Assembly (NCBI GenBank): GCA_038235385.1
Contig: JBBSTY010000047.1
Coordinates: forward strand, 1-26,083
From: JBBSTY01 sp038235385
Lineage (GTDB): Bacteria; Actinomycetota; Acidimicrobiia; Acidimicrobiales; Acidimicrobilacustridaceae
Length of the DNA: 26,083 nt
Direction: 5' to 3'
Each line of letters opens with the position of its first letter. The first letter of the stretch is position 1. The notes under the pieces were generated by a model. The model searched no databases. It was given only the letters and a program-made list of their open reading frames with translations, and was not told the DNA's origin. This document shows positions 15,977 through 23,737 of this stretch, piece by piece. A program made the position numbers and the translations under genes.

Positions 15977-16155
15977 TGGCCGGAAGGACGGCCGACCCGG
16001 CGATGTTGATGTGGGGGCGGGTTCCACGAGTCCGTCGTGCGGGTGCCGAGCGGCACGCGCGTCGTTGTCACACAGCCCGGACAAGATCATCAGGCGACAT
16101 CGGTCGCCGACATCTCAGAGGGGTCGCCGAGTCGGCGGCCGGGAGGAACACACCC

Positions 16156-18963
16156 ATGGCACTCGCTCCTGAACAGACCGGCATCGGGATCCGCCGTCAC
16201 TTCACCACCGACGGCGTGCATCCGTACGACGAGGTCGAGTGGGAGCTGCGCGACGCCCGGATCACCAACTACCGCGACGGTTCCGTGGCGTTCGAGCAGC
16301 TCGGGGTGGAGTTCCCGAAGGGCTGGTCCCTGAACGCCACCAACATCGTCACCCAGAAGTACTTCCGCGGCACCCTCGGGCTTCCCGAACGCGAGCACTC
16401 CCTCAAGCAGGTGGCCGATCGGGTCGTCGACACCATCGCCGCGTGGGGCGTGCGTGACGGCTACTTCATCGACGACGCCGAGGCCGAGGCCTTCGCCGAC
16501 GAGCTGAAGCACCTGATCGTCACCCAGAAGGCGGCGTTCAACTCGCCGGTGTGGTTCAACATCGGCGTCGCCGGCGTGCCCCAGCAGGCCAGCGCCTGCT
16601 TCATCCTGGCGGTCGACGACAAGATGGACGCCATCCTCAACTGGTACGTCGAGGAGGGCACCATCTTCAAGGGCGGGTCCGGCTCGGGCATCAACCTGTC
16701 CAAGATCCGATCCTCGCACGAGCTCCTCAAGGGTGGCGGCACGGCGTCGGGTCCGGTGAGCTTCATGCGGGGCGCCGATGCCTCCGCGGGCACCATCAAG
16801 TCGGGCGGCAAGACCAGGCGTGCCGCCAAGATGGTCATCCTGAACGTCGATCACCCCGACGTCGAGGAGTTCATCTGGTGCAAGGCCAACGAGGAGCGCA
16901 AGGCCCGGGCGCTCGAGGCCGCCGGCTTCGACATGAGCCTCGACGGGTCCGACATCACCTCGGTGCAGTACCAGAACGCCAACAACTCGGTGCGGGTCAC
17001 CGATGCCTTCATGCAGGCGGTCGTCGACGACGCCGACTGGGAGCTCACCGCGGTCACCACGGGCGAGACCATCCGCACGGTGCGCGCCCGCGACCTCATG
17101 CGTCAGATCAGCCAGGCGAGCTGGGAGTGCGCAGACCCGGGGATGCAGTTCGACTCCACCATCAACCGCTGGCACACCGCGTCCAACACCGGTCCGATCA
17201 ACGGCTCGAACCCGTGCTCGGAGTACATGCACCTCGACAACTCGGCGTGCAACCTGGCCAGCCTCAACCTGTTGAAGTTCCACGACGAGGACGCCATCTT
17301 CGACGTCGAGTCGTTCAAGCACGCCGTCGAGGTCGTCTTCACCGCCCAGGAGATCCTCGTGGGCAACGCCGACTACCCGACCGAGCCGATCGCCGAGACC
17401 ACCCGCCGGTTCCGTCAGCTCGGACTCGGCTACGCCAACCTCGGCGCGCTGCTCATGGCCCTCGGCCTGCCGTACGACTCCGACGAGGGCCGGGCGATCG
17501 CCGCGTCGATCACCGCCTTGATGACCGGTCACGCCTACGCCACCTCGGCCCGTACGGCCGCCCGGATGGGGCCGTTCGCCGGCTACGCCGAGAACCGTGA
17601 GCCGATGCTGGGCGTGCTCCACGCCCACCGTGCCGAGACCGCCAAGATCGACGAGGAGCTCGTCCCCGCCGCGCTGCTCGGCGCGGCGCAGCAGTCCTGG
17701 GACGAGGCCTGCGAGATCGCTGCGGTCTCGGGGGTGCGCAACTCCCAGGCGTCGGTGCTCGCACCCACGGGCACGATCGGGCTCATGATGGATTGCGACA
17801 CCACCGGCATCGAGCCGGACCTCGGCCTGTGCAAGGTCAAGAAGCTCGTCGGCGGCGGCACGATGAGCATCGTCAACCAGACCATCCCGCGGGCGCTTCG
17901 ACGCCTCGGCTACTCCGGCAGCCAGATCGACGAGATCATCGCCTACATCGACGAGAACAAGTCGATCCTCGGAGCTCCGCACATCGCCGCCGACCACATC
18001 CCGGTGTTCGCCTGCTCGATGGGCGACAACGCCATCCACTACCGGGGTCACGTCACCATGATGGGCGCCGTGCAGCCGTTCATCTCCGGTGCCATCTCCA
18101 AGACGGTCAACATGCCCGAAGAGGTCACCGTCGAGGAGGTCGAGCAACTCCACATCGACGCGTGGCGCCTGGGCATCAAGGCCGTCGCCATCTACCGCGA
18201 CAACTGCAAGGTGGCCCAGCCCCTCTCGATGGCCAAGAAGGACGACCACGGCGAGTCGCCGGCCGCCGAACCCGTGGTCATCGAACGGGTCGTCGAGCGC
18301 GTGAGCCACGAACCCATCCGCCGCCGTCTCCCGCGCACGCGGGCCTCGAAGACCTTCGAGTTCCGTGTCGCCGACTGCAAGGGCTTCGTCACCGTCGGCG
18401 AGTACGAGGACGGTCAGCCGGGCGAGATCTTCGTGCGGGTGTCCAAGCAGGGCTCCACCATGGCCGGCATCATGGATGCCTTCGCCATCTCGGTCAGTCA
18501 CGGGCTCCAGTACGGCGTGCCGCTGCGCAGCTTCGTCGAGGCCTACACCGGCATGCGCTTCGAGCCCGCCGGCATGACCGACGACCCCGACATCCGCATC
18601 GCCAACTCGCTCATGGACTACCTGTTCCGGCGGTTGGCGATCATGTACCTGTCGATCGAGGAGCGCAACGAGCTCAACATCCTCACCACCGCCGAGCGCA
18701 CCCAACCCACCCTGCCGGGTGTGGAGGAGACCGTCGTCGAGACCCGCCAGGGATCCGACATCGCATCGGATCCGCCGTCGGTCGAGTCGGCGTCGCAGCT
18801 CGCCGCCGAGCTCGACCTCGACGTCCCGCCGTCGATCGTCGCCACCCCGGCCGGCACGCGCCCGAGCGACGCACCCATCTGCATGCAGTGCGGGGTGCAG
18901 ATGATCCGCTCGGGCAGCTGCCACGCGTGCCCCAGCTGCGGCTCCACCAGCGGCTGCAGCTGA
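16156..18963 (+). CDS. nrdJ: Vitamin B12-dependent ribonucleotide reductase (class II) NrdJ
   Basis: A 935-aa enzyme that reduces ribonucleotides to deoxyribonucleotides using adenosylcobalamin. GGGAGGA (16141-16147) precedes ATG 16156 by 8 nt. Key sites: 'QQASACFIL' with redox C148; 'FKGGSGSGINLS' (171-182); 'NPCSEY' with the predicted thiyl radical C354, and C365 in 'NSACNL'; 'LAPTGTIGLMMDCDTTGIEP' in the barrel. A basic hinge ('IRRRLPRTRASKTFEFRV') leads to the C-terminal region, which ends in a Cys-rich zinc ribbon with C909, C912, C922, C925, C928 and C934. The ribbon probably holds the shuttle cysteines. Two NrdR boxes lie upstream. I saw no cobalamin riboswitch in the leader. Confidence 0.97.
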   Translation: MALAPEQTGIGIRRHFTTDGVHPYDEVEWELRDARITNYRDGSVAFEQLGVEFPKGWSLNATNIVTQKYFRGTLGLPEREHSLKQVADRVVDTIAAWGVRDGYFIDDAEAEAFADELKHLIVTQKAAFNSPVWFNIGVAGVPQQASACFILAVDDKMDAILNWYVEEGTIFKGGSGSGINLSKIRSSHELLKGGGTASGPVSFMRGADASAGTIKSGGKTRRAAKMVILNVDHPDVEEFIWCKANEERKARALEAAGFDMSLDGSDITSVQYQNANNSVRVTDAFMQAVVDDADWELTAVTTGETIRTVRARDLMRQISQASWECADPGMQFDSTINRWHTASNTGPINGSNPCSEYMHLDNSACNLASLNLLKFHDEDAIFDVESFKHAVEVVFTAQEILVGNADYPTEPIAETTRRFRQLGLGYANLGALLMALGLPYDSDEGRAIAASITALMTGHAYATSARTAARMGPFAGYAENREPMLGVLHAHRAETAKIDEELVPAALLGAAQQSWDEACEIAAVSGVRNSQASVLAPTGTIGLMMDCDTTGIEPDLGLCKVKKLVGGGTMSIVNQTIPRALRRLGYSGSQIDEIIAYIDENKSILGAPHIAADHIPVFACSMGDNAIHYRGHVTMMGAVQPFISGAISKTVNMPEEVTVEEVEQLHIDAWRLGIKAVAIYRDNCKVAQPLSMAKKDDHGESPAAEPVVIERVVERVSHEPIRRRLPRTRASKTFEFRVADCKGFVTVGEYEDGQPGEIFVRVSKQGSTMAGIMDAFAISVSHGLQYGVPLRSFVEAYTGMRFEPAGMTDDPDIRIANSLMDYLFRRLAIMYLSIEERNELNILTTAERTQPTLPGVEETVVETRQGSDIASDPPSVESASQLAAELDLDVPPSIVATPAGTRPSDAPICMQCGVQMIRSGSCHACPSCGSTSGCS

Positions 18964-19036
18964 CGCGCTGCGCCCAGGTTCGACCTCGGGTGATCCCGGG
19001 GGCCACCCGGACCTGATCCCAGCACCACGACCGCGT

Positions 19037-19070
19037 CGACGAGGGCTCCCTACGACGGGAGCCCTCGTCG
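19037..19070 (+). terminator. Strong hairpin after nrdJ
   Basis: A perfect 14-bp stem (CGACGAGGGCTCCC 19037-19050 with GGGAGCCCTCGTCG 19057-19070) closes a 6-nt loop TACGAC, 73 bases after the nrdJ stop. No U tract, but it is the most stable hairpin I found. Confidence 0.8.
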
Positions 19071-19105
19071 CGTCTCGACGTCGAGTGGAACCTCGCCGGG
19101 GCGGC

Positions 19106-19111
19106 AAGACT
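19106..19111 (+). promoter_or_regulatory. -10-like AAGACT before the GNAT gene
   Basis: AAGACT ends 6 nt before ATG 19118; it departs from TANNNT at its first base. No Shine-Dalgarno is present, which suggests a leaderless transcript. Confidence 0.35.
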
Positions 19112-19117
19112 GGACCG

Positions 19118-19684
19118 ATGAACGCGTCTGACTCGTTGCCCGATCGGTTCGAGGAGGACGATCTTCTCGTGCGCCGGTGGACGGTCGACGATGCGACGGC
19201 GCTGCACGAGGCGATCCGCGCCAACGTCGAGCACCTCCGACCGTGGATGCCGTGGATCGCGTTCGAGCCCCAGTCCGTTGACCAGCGAGTCGCGTTGATC
19301 GAGCAGTGGGAGCAGGGCTGGCGTGGCGGCGGTGACGTCGTGCTGGCCGTTTTCCTCGACGGTGCGGCGGTGGGCAGCACCGGCCTGCACCGTCGCCTCG
19401 GCCCGGACGGCCTCGAGATCGGCTACTGGATCGATCGTGAGCATCTCGGGCGTGGCCTCGCGCCACAGGTGTCGGCGCTGCTCACGACGGCGGCGTTCAC
19501 CCGACCGGAGATCTACCACGTGCAGATCCCGTGCGACCAGGCCAACACCGCCAGCGCTCGGGTGCCGGAGAAGCTCGGGTTCACGTTCGTGGGCACCATC
19601 GACGCGCCGATCGCCGCGCCGTCCGAGACCGGCACGCACCGCGTCTACCGCATGACCCGTTCGGACTGGGCGGCCCGACGGTGA
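19118..19684 (+). CDS. GNAT-family acetyltransferase, RimJ/RimL-like
   Basis: A 188-aa N-acetyltransferase of the RimJ/RimL type. 'DLLVRRWTVDDATALHEAI' is the first strand-helix; 'LRPWMPWIAFEP' is a typical RimL-like segment; 'LEIGYWIDREHLGRGLAPQ' carries the acetyl-CoA pyrophosphate loop (GRGLAP replacing RxxGxG/A). 'QIPCDQANTASARVPEKLGF' shortened by one residue is the C-terminal signature (N-x-x-S-x-x-v-x-EKLGF). It acetylates an N-terminal amine or other small amine; the target is not readable from sequence. It stands alone after the nrdJ terminator, with a -10-like AAGACT 6 nt before the ATG. Confidence 0.9.
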   Translation: MNASDSLPDRFEEDDLLVRRWTVDDATALHEAIRANVEHLRPWMPWIAFEPQSVDQRVALIEQWEQGWRGGGDVVLAVFLDGAAVGSTGLHRRLGPDGLEIGYWIDREHLGRGLAPQVSALLTTAAFTRPEIYHVQIPCDQANTASARVPEKLGFTFVGTIDAPIAAPSETGTHRVYRMTRSDWAARR

Positions 19685-19751
19685 GCTCACCCGATCCACG
19701 AGGTGCGACGGCAGCGGGTCTCGACGGGCCGTCGGGTGGGCCCGCTCGTCG

Positions 19752-19913
19752 TCAGGTGGTGCGGTCGGCCGAGTGGTCCCGGCCGCAGTCGCACAGCAGC
19801 ACCGGGTCGTCGTCGAGCGCCCGCCAGGCGCCGAAGAGCCCGAGGGAACGTTCGTGGGATGCGGCGTGGTAGCCGTGGGTGACAGATCGGAGCCGTCGGA
19901 GGATGGTGTCCAT
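19752..19913 (-). CDS. Small 53-aa protein with CDCG motif, unknown
   Basis: A short minus-strand frame starting at ATG 19911-19913 and ending at TGA 19752-19754. An excellent Shine-Dalgarno, AAAGGAG (complement of 19923-19929), is 9 nt upstream of the ATG. The first ~20 residues are basic ('MDTILRRLRSVTHGYHAASH'). The middle reads 'RSLGLFGAWRALDDDP' and the end 'VLLCDCGRDHSADRTT'. The CxCG with a following His could bind metal or be redox-active. I recognise no family. It is downstream of, and in the same direction as, the beta-propeller gene; a TTGACA lies upstream on the minus strand with no well-placed -10. The Shine-Dalgarno is the main support. Confidence 0.5.
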   Translation of the reverse strand: MDTILRRLRSVTHGYHAASHERSLGLFGAWRALDDDPVLLCDCGRDHSADRTT

Positions 19914-19983
19914 CTGCTGGTGCTCCTTTCGAGGGAGACGCGTGCGGACCTACCTACCATCCCAGAGTAACCGCAGAAAGCGT

Positions 19984-20003
19984 CTGCTTGGCGTGTCAAG
20001 CAG
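19984..20003. terminator. Inverted repeat between the beta-propeller gene and the small ORF
   Basis: CTGCTTG (19984-19990) pairs with CAAGCAG (19997-20003) around a 6-nt loop, 51 bases after the beta-propeller stop (minus strand). On the minus strand it is followed by ACGCTTTC, so it may be a terminator. It also overlaps a minus-strand TTGACA (complement of 19994-19999), so an operator for the small ORF is the alternative. Confidence 0.4.
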
Positions 20004-20053
20004 CACATGTGGCGAACGTCATGTCACAACGGCGCGGGCCGCTCGCTCGGCGC

Positions 20054-21418
20054 TCAGCGCAGGTTGCCGGTGTGGCCGAGGCTGTAGCGCCCCGGCTGGG
20101 GCCAGACGGTCACGCCGTGGGGGTTGATGCCCACGGGGATCGTCGCCGCCAGGCCGCCGTTCACCAGATCGAAGACGTACACCACGCCGTCGTAGCGCCC
20201 ACCGAGCCAGAGTTGGGTGCCGTCGGCGGTGATGTTGCCCATGTCCGGGCTCCCGCCACCGGGGATGGGCCAGTCCGCCACGATCGTGCGGGTGAACGGA
20301 TCGAGCACGCTCACCGAACCCTGACCGCCGCGCGGTCCGCCGATGGCGCGGGTGCCCCGGTTGATGACGTACATGACCGAGCCGTCGCGGCTCGGGTACA
20401 GCGAGTGGGTTCCCACACCGGCGGGGAGGAACCCGACCTGGGTGAACGAGTCCCCCTCGATCACGTACAGGCCGTCGCTCTGGAGGTCGGCGACGAAGAA
20501 GACGGTGCCGTCGGGTGACAGGCGGATGTCCTGGGGCATGGCGTAGCCCCGCAGCGGTGTCCGCCCGCTCGGGCGCATGTCGATCGCCAGCTCACCGACG
20601 ATGCGCTGCTCGATCATGTTGAACTTGATCATCGTCCCCTCGAACTCGCAGGTGGCGATGAAGTACGAGCCGTCGGCGGCGAAGTCGAGGTGGTTGAGAC
20701 CGGCACAGCCGGTCTGCACCGAGCGATGCAGCTCGAAGGTGTGCGGGTCGCGGAAGTCGAGGCGCTGGGCCCCTTCGGCCACCACGATCGCCTCGCTCCC
20801 GTCGGGCGTGAAGTAGAGGTTGTACGGATCGTCGACCGGGATCGCTGCGCCCGGTTGGCCCGTGGTCGGATCGATGGGCGTGATGAGCCCCGCCCCGCTC
20901 GCCACGACGTAGAGCGTCGACATGTCCCACGACGGCACCACGTGTTGGCTCTCGGCTCCGGTCGGGAACGTGTTGATCACCTGCATGGTGGCCGGATCGA
21001 TCACCGAGGTGGTGCCGGAGACCTCGTGGGGGACGTACACCAGGGGTCGGGCGTCCGCGGTGGCCGGGTTCATGTGGTCGGCGCCGATGTTGGCGTAGAT
21101 GTTCACGTCGGGGCGCGGCGCCGGGGCATCGGGCGCGAGGTAGCGACCCCGCTCGGTCGGAACGGTGGGCGGGGGTGGAGGCGGGGGAGTGGTGGTGGTG
21201 GGAGCCTCGGTGGTGGGTGGCACCGTCTCGGCGACCGTGGTGGTCGGCGCCTCGGTGGTCGGTGCGGCGGTGGAGGTGGTCGAGGTCTCGGTGGACGACG
21301 TCGTGTCCTGGGCGCTGACGCCGGCATCGTCGGAGCCGCACGCTGCGAGGAGCAGCGCGCCGGCGACGGTGATCGCCGCCGCCCGTCGTGGCCAGATGGA
21401 CGTTCGGTCGTTCGTCAC
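20054..21418 (-). CDS. Surface lipoprotein with YVTN-type beta-propeller
   Basis: A 454-aa predicted lipoprotein. The signal peptide 'AAAITVAGALLLAAC' ends in a lipobox, with C27 as lipidated residue. A Thr/Pro-rich linker (about 35-95, with seven Pro in a row) likely spans the cell wall. The rest is a beta-propeller with repeated blades of the type 'Y.xx..S..V.VIDP.T..v....P.G..P': 'TSVIDPATMQVINTFPTG', 'LITPIDPTTGQPGAAIPV', 'SVSVLDPFTRTIVADWPI' and 'VYVFDLVNGGLAATIPVG'. Such YVTN/cytochrome-d1-like propellers are mostly binding scaffolds; no catalytic residues are evident. The start GTG (21416-21418) is 7 nt after minus-strand TACGCT. It diverges from the gene at 21506. Confidence 0.88.
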   Translation of the reverse strand: MTNDRTSIWPRRAAAITVAGALLLAACGSDDAGVSAQDTTSSTETSTTSTAAPTTEAPTTTVAETVPPTTEAPTTTTPPPPPPPTVPTERGRYLAPDAPAPRPDVNIYANIGADHMNPATADARPLVYVPHEVSGTTSVIDPATMQVINTFPTGAESQHVVPSWDMSTLYVVASGAGLITPIDPTTGQPGAAIPVDDPYNLYFTPDGSEAIVVAEGAQRLDFRDPHTFELHRSVQTGCAGLNHLDFAADGSYFIATCEFEGTMIKFNMIEQRIVGELAIDMRPSGRTPLRGYAMPQDIRLSPDGTVFFVADLQSDGLYVIEGDSFTQVGFLPAGVGTHSLYPSRDGSVMYVINRGTRAIGGPRGGQGSVSVLDPFTRTIVADWPIPGGGSPDMGNITADGTQLWLGGRYDGVVYVFDLVNGGLAATIPVGINPHGVTVWPQPGRYSLGHTGNLR

Positions 21419-21425
21419 GGCGGCC

Positions 21426-21431
21426 AGCGTA
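21426..21431 (-). promoter_or_regulatory. -10-like TACGCT of a leaderless promoter (minus strand)
   Basis: Minus-strand TACGCT ends 7 nt before the GTG of the beta-propeller gene. It decides the start, since the frame is open far upstream. Confidence 0.55.
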
Positions 21432-21493
21432 GGCAACCGAGCGCCACGGCGTGGGGAGCGAGCCGGGTTCGACCCGCCGACGCCGGGATCCGG

Positions 21494-21499
21494 TAGAAC
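21494..21499 (+). promoter_or_regulatory. -10-like TAGAAC of a leaderless promoter
   Basis: TAGAAC ends 6 nt before GTG 21506. Two divergent leaderless promoters are thus packed into the 87 bases between the start codons. Confidence 0.45.
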
Positions 21500-21505
21500 G
21501 TCGGG

Positions 21506-21988
21506 GTGGCCGTGCAGCCGACCTCCGTCGTCGAGTTCCGAACCGAGCGAACCGATGAGGTCGTCGCGATCATGGCCGAGCTGGCGGCGGCGCACGCCGG
21601 GTGGATGAACCTCCAACCCGATGTGGACGTCGACGACGTCCCCGACACCGGTTCGCCGTTCGGTCGGCTCCTCACCGCCGCCGGTCCGCCGGTGCCGCTC
21701 GGCTCGTGGGTGCCCGGCTCGTGGCGGCGAGGCGGCGCCGATCCGACCTCGCTCGGTCTGCAGCATCCGGGAGGCCGCCGGGCCGTCTGGCGGCTCCGTG
21801 ATGCCGGGATCGTCGTGCCGGAGACCTGGAGGGTCCTCAACGACCATCCCCGGCGCGGCCTCGTGCTCTCGCTCCCCGACGGCACCGACCCGGGGTCGGC
21901 GCTCGACTGGATGGTGCGGGCGGCGATCGAGCTCACCGAGATGGATCTGCCCCCCGTCTGGCGGGCTGCCGTGTACCGCCGAGCCTGA
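21506..21988 (+). CDS. Hypothetical 160-aa soluble protein
   Basis: I recognise no family. The protein has no signal peptide or membrane segment. The N-terminal ~40 residues look alpha/beta ('SVVEFRTERTDEVVAIMAEL'). A Gly/Pro/Trp-rich middle ('PLGSWVPGSWRRGGADPTS') follows. The C-terminal part ('ALDWMVRAAIELTEMDLPP') looks helical. 'GRRAVWRLRDAGIVVPETWRVL' may be a helix-turn-helix-like or strand segment, but that is only a guess. The start is GTG 21506, with GTG 21512 also in frame; the -10-like hexamer spacing favours 21506. It is 58 bases upstream of another unassigned gene, which has its own promoter. Confidence 0.65.
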   Translation: MAVQPTSVVEFRTERTDEVVAIMAELAAAHAGWMNLQPDVDVDDVPDTGSPFGRLLTAAGPPVPLGSWVPGSWRRGGADPTSLGLQHPGGRRAVWRLRDAGIVVPETWRVLNDHPRRGLVLSLPDGTDPGSALDWMVRAAIELTEMDLPPVWRAAVYRRA

Positions 21989-22034
21989 GCACCGGGGTCG
22001 TCGCGGTCGCCGGGTCGTCGGGGTTCGCTCCGGG

Positions 22035-22040
22035 TACGGT
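22035..22040 (+). promoter_or_regulatory. -10-like TACGGT of a leaderless promoter
   Basis: TACGGT ends 6 nt before ATG 22047. The same hexamer and spacing occur on the minus strand before the NUDIX gene. Confidence 0.55.
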
Positions 22041-22046
22041 CGGACC

Positions 22047-22835
22047 ATGGGGTGGTTCGGTCGCACGTTCGCACGCGGAGGGACCGGCGCGTGGGACGGC
22101 ACCGCGGGGCGTCCCCGGTCCACGAACGGGGCGTCGTCGCACCACCTGATCTGGGAGGCACCGCCGGGCACGTGGTCGGCCGTCGACGTCGTCGTCGAGA
22201 TCGTCGAACCGCCGACGGTCGCCGCCCTCTACTTCTGGGCGCTCCAGGTGAGCTTCGCCGGACCTCGGTCGAGGGGAGGCGGCGCCCACCTCGGACTGCA
22301 GTGGTTCGACCGTCACCCCGGTTCCACCGCGGTGAACTGGGGCGGGTACGGGCCGAACGGGGGCGAGCTCGACGGCTCCCCCTCGGCGCTGCCGAGCGCA
22401 CCGGGCAACGTCAACACCCGGGACTTCCCGTGGGTCGCGGGTCGCGCCTACCGGCTCCGCGTCGAGCACGCCGGCCCGGCCCCCGGCGCCCGTTCGGCGT
22501 GGCGGGGTTCGATCACCGACCTCGAGCGTGAGCAGCCCACGGTGGTCCGTGACCTGTGGGCACCCGGCGATCGCCTCGTCTCGCCGATGGTGTGGTCGGA
22601 GGTCTTCGCCGACTGCGCCGCACCGCCGACCACGGTGCGGTGGTCGGACCTCGCGGTGGAGGACCGAGCGGGCGTGCGCACACGCGTGACGCGCGCCCGG
22701 GCCAACTACCAGCGGGTCGGCGACGGCGGATGCATCACCTCCACCTCGATGCCCGGGTCGGTGCCGGGATCGTTCGAGCAGCGAACCGCGACGGTGCGCA
22801 CCACGGCGCAGGACGCGGTGCTCGACGTGGGGTGA
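22047..22835 (+). CDS. Hypothetical 262-aa protein, probably a beta-rich fold
   Basis: I cannot name the family. There is no signal peptide. The protein is rich in Trp, Gly and aromatic residues in a pattern of strands: 'HHLIWEAPPGTWSAVDVVVEI', shortened at its end, is an edge strand pair. 'ALYFWALQVSFAG', 'GAHLGLQWFDRHP', 'TAVNWGGYGPNGG', 'RAYRLRVEHAG', 'AWRGSITDLE' and 'PMVWSEVFADC' follow. This resembles a jelly-roll or concanavalin-like sandwich, which is an inference. The C-terminal part has two further Cys-containing segments. The start ATG 22047 is 6 nt after TACGGT. It is convergent with the NUDIX gene (19-base gap). Confidence 0.7.
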   Translation: MGWFGRTFARGGTGAWDGTAGRPRSTNGASSHHLIWEAPPGTWSAVDVVVEIVEPPTVAALYFWALQVSFAGPRSRGGGAHLGLQWFDRHPGSTAVNWGGYGPNGGELDGSPSALPSAPGNVNTRDFPWVAGRAYRLRVEHAGPAPGARSAWRGSITDLEREQPTVVRDLWAPGDRLVSPMVWSEVFADCAAPPTTVRWSDLAVEDRAGVRTRVTRARANYQRVGDGGCITSTSMPGSVPGSFEQRTATVRTTAQDAVLDVG

Positions 22836-22854
22836 TCCCGACGGTGGTGGGTTG

Positions 22855-23634
22855 TCAGGGCATCTGCGGCAGGCCGAGATCCGGGTCGCGCTCGTAGACC
22901 CAACCGGTGTCCATCATGGACAGTCGGTGTCGGGGCCCGGGCCGGAGCGGATCGTCGTCGTCGTAGCCGGCATCGCCGGCATAGAGCGCCACGACGCCGC
23001 CGTCGACGAAGCCGATCCGAGTGGCGAAGTGCTCGGGCGGCGACGATGCGAGGGTGTCGAGGGCGACGCCGACATCGGCGAACCGGGCCAGGGTGTGGAG
23101 CGTGATCCACGTGGGCGGCGAGAGCTCGATGGCGCCGGTCTCGCGTGCCGCGAGCGCCTCGTCGGGGGTCATCCACGCGTGGTCGTGGATCTCGCCACCG
23201 TCGATGGTCACCTCGCCGTCGGGGGCGGCCGACGCGAAGAACCACGTCGCGAAGCGCTTCGGTGAGATCGGCGGCGGGGTCCAGTGCGAGAACCAGACGA
23301 GCCCGAGCGGGTCGATGACCAGGCCGGCCTCCTCACGGGTCTCACGCACCGCCGCGGCCCGGGCCCGTGCCTCCGCCTCGTCGAGCGGGCCGCGCCGGCC
23401 CGCGGCGCGTGCGGCGTCGAACTCGACGGGCGCATCGATGGGATCGACCCGACCTCCGGGGAACACCCAGTGCCCCCCGGCGAAGGCCAGCTCGGTGTTG
23501 CGGCGGACCATCAGCGTCTCGAGCCGGCGGCCGCGGTCGCGCAGCACGACGACGGTCGCCGCCGGTATCGGTGCCGCCACCTCGGGCTCGTCGGGGGGCG
23601 GGCCCGGTGGCGAGGCCCCCACGGGATCGGTCAT
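22855..23634 (-). CDS. NUDIX hydrolase with an expanded Nudix box
   Basis: A 259-aa pyrophosphohydrolase of the NUDIX superfamily. 'AATVVVLRDRGRRLETLMVRR' less one residue is the first strand pair and 'GGHWVFPGGRVDP' (53-65) opens the Nudix box. 'RETREEAGL' (97-105) is the metal-binding helix with E98, E101 and E102. The classical box has 13 residues between the Gly and the Arg-Glu; here about 35, because an Ala/Arg-rich stretch of roughly 22 residues is inserted. Expanded boxes occur in NUDT19-like and some actinobacterial members, some of which cleave CoA-type substrates; substrate here is unknown. TACGGT lies 6 nt before the ATG on the minus strand, excluding the longer upstream frame. Confidence 0.9.
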   Translation of the reverse strand: MTDPVGASPPGPPPDEPEVAAPIPAATVVVLRDRGRRLETLMVRRNTELAFAGGHWVFPGGRVDPIDAPVEFDAARAAGRRGPLDEAEARARAAAVRETREEAGLVIDPLGLVWFSHWTPPPISPKRFATWFFASAAPDGEVTIDGGEIHDHAWMTPDEALAARETGAIELSPPTWITLHTLARFADVGVALDTLASSPPEHFATRIGFVDGGVVALYAGDAGYDDDDPLRPGPRHRLSMMDTGWVYERDPDLGLPQMP

Positions 23635-23640
23635 GGCCCG

Positions 23641-23646
23641 ACCGTA
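23641..23646 (-). promoter_or_regulatory. -10-like TACGGT of a leaderless promoter (minus strand)
   Basis: Minus-strand TACGGT ends 6 nt before the NUDIX ATG at 23634. Confidence 0.55.
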
Positions 23647-23726
23647 CCCGCCGCCGACGGGCCTCGGACGGGCGGCCGTCGCCCGCGATGCCCGCGCGGA
23701 CCCGGCGTCGTCGCGGGGCCCGCCGG

Positions 23727-23732
23727 TACGCT
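23727..23732 (+). promoter_or_regulatory. -10-like TACGCT of a leaderless promoter
   Basis: TACGCT ends 5 nt before ATG 23738, the shortest spacing in the window. No Shine-Dalgarno is present. Confidence 0.5.
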
Positions 23733-23737
23733 CGGGA

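Noticed and set aside
15934..16155. Cobalamin riboswitch in the nrdJ leader
   Set aside because: I could not find a B12-box-like conserved core; NrdR boxes account for regulation.
15931..16155. N-terminal extension of NrdJ from an upstream start
   Set aside because: The frame is open but the sequence is not NrdJ-like, overlaps NrdR boxes, and ATG 16156 has a strong Shine-Dalgarno.
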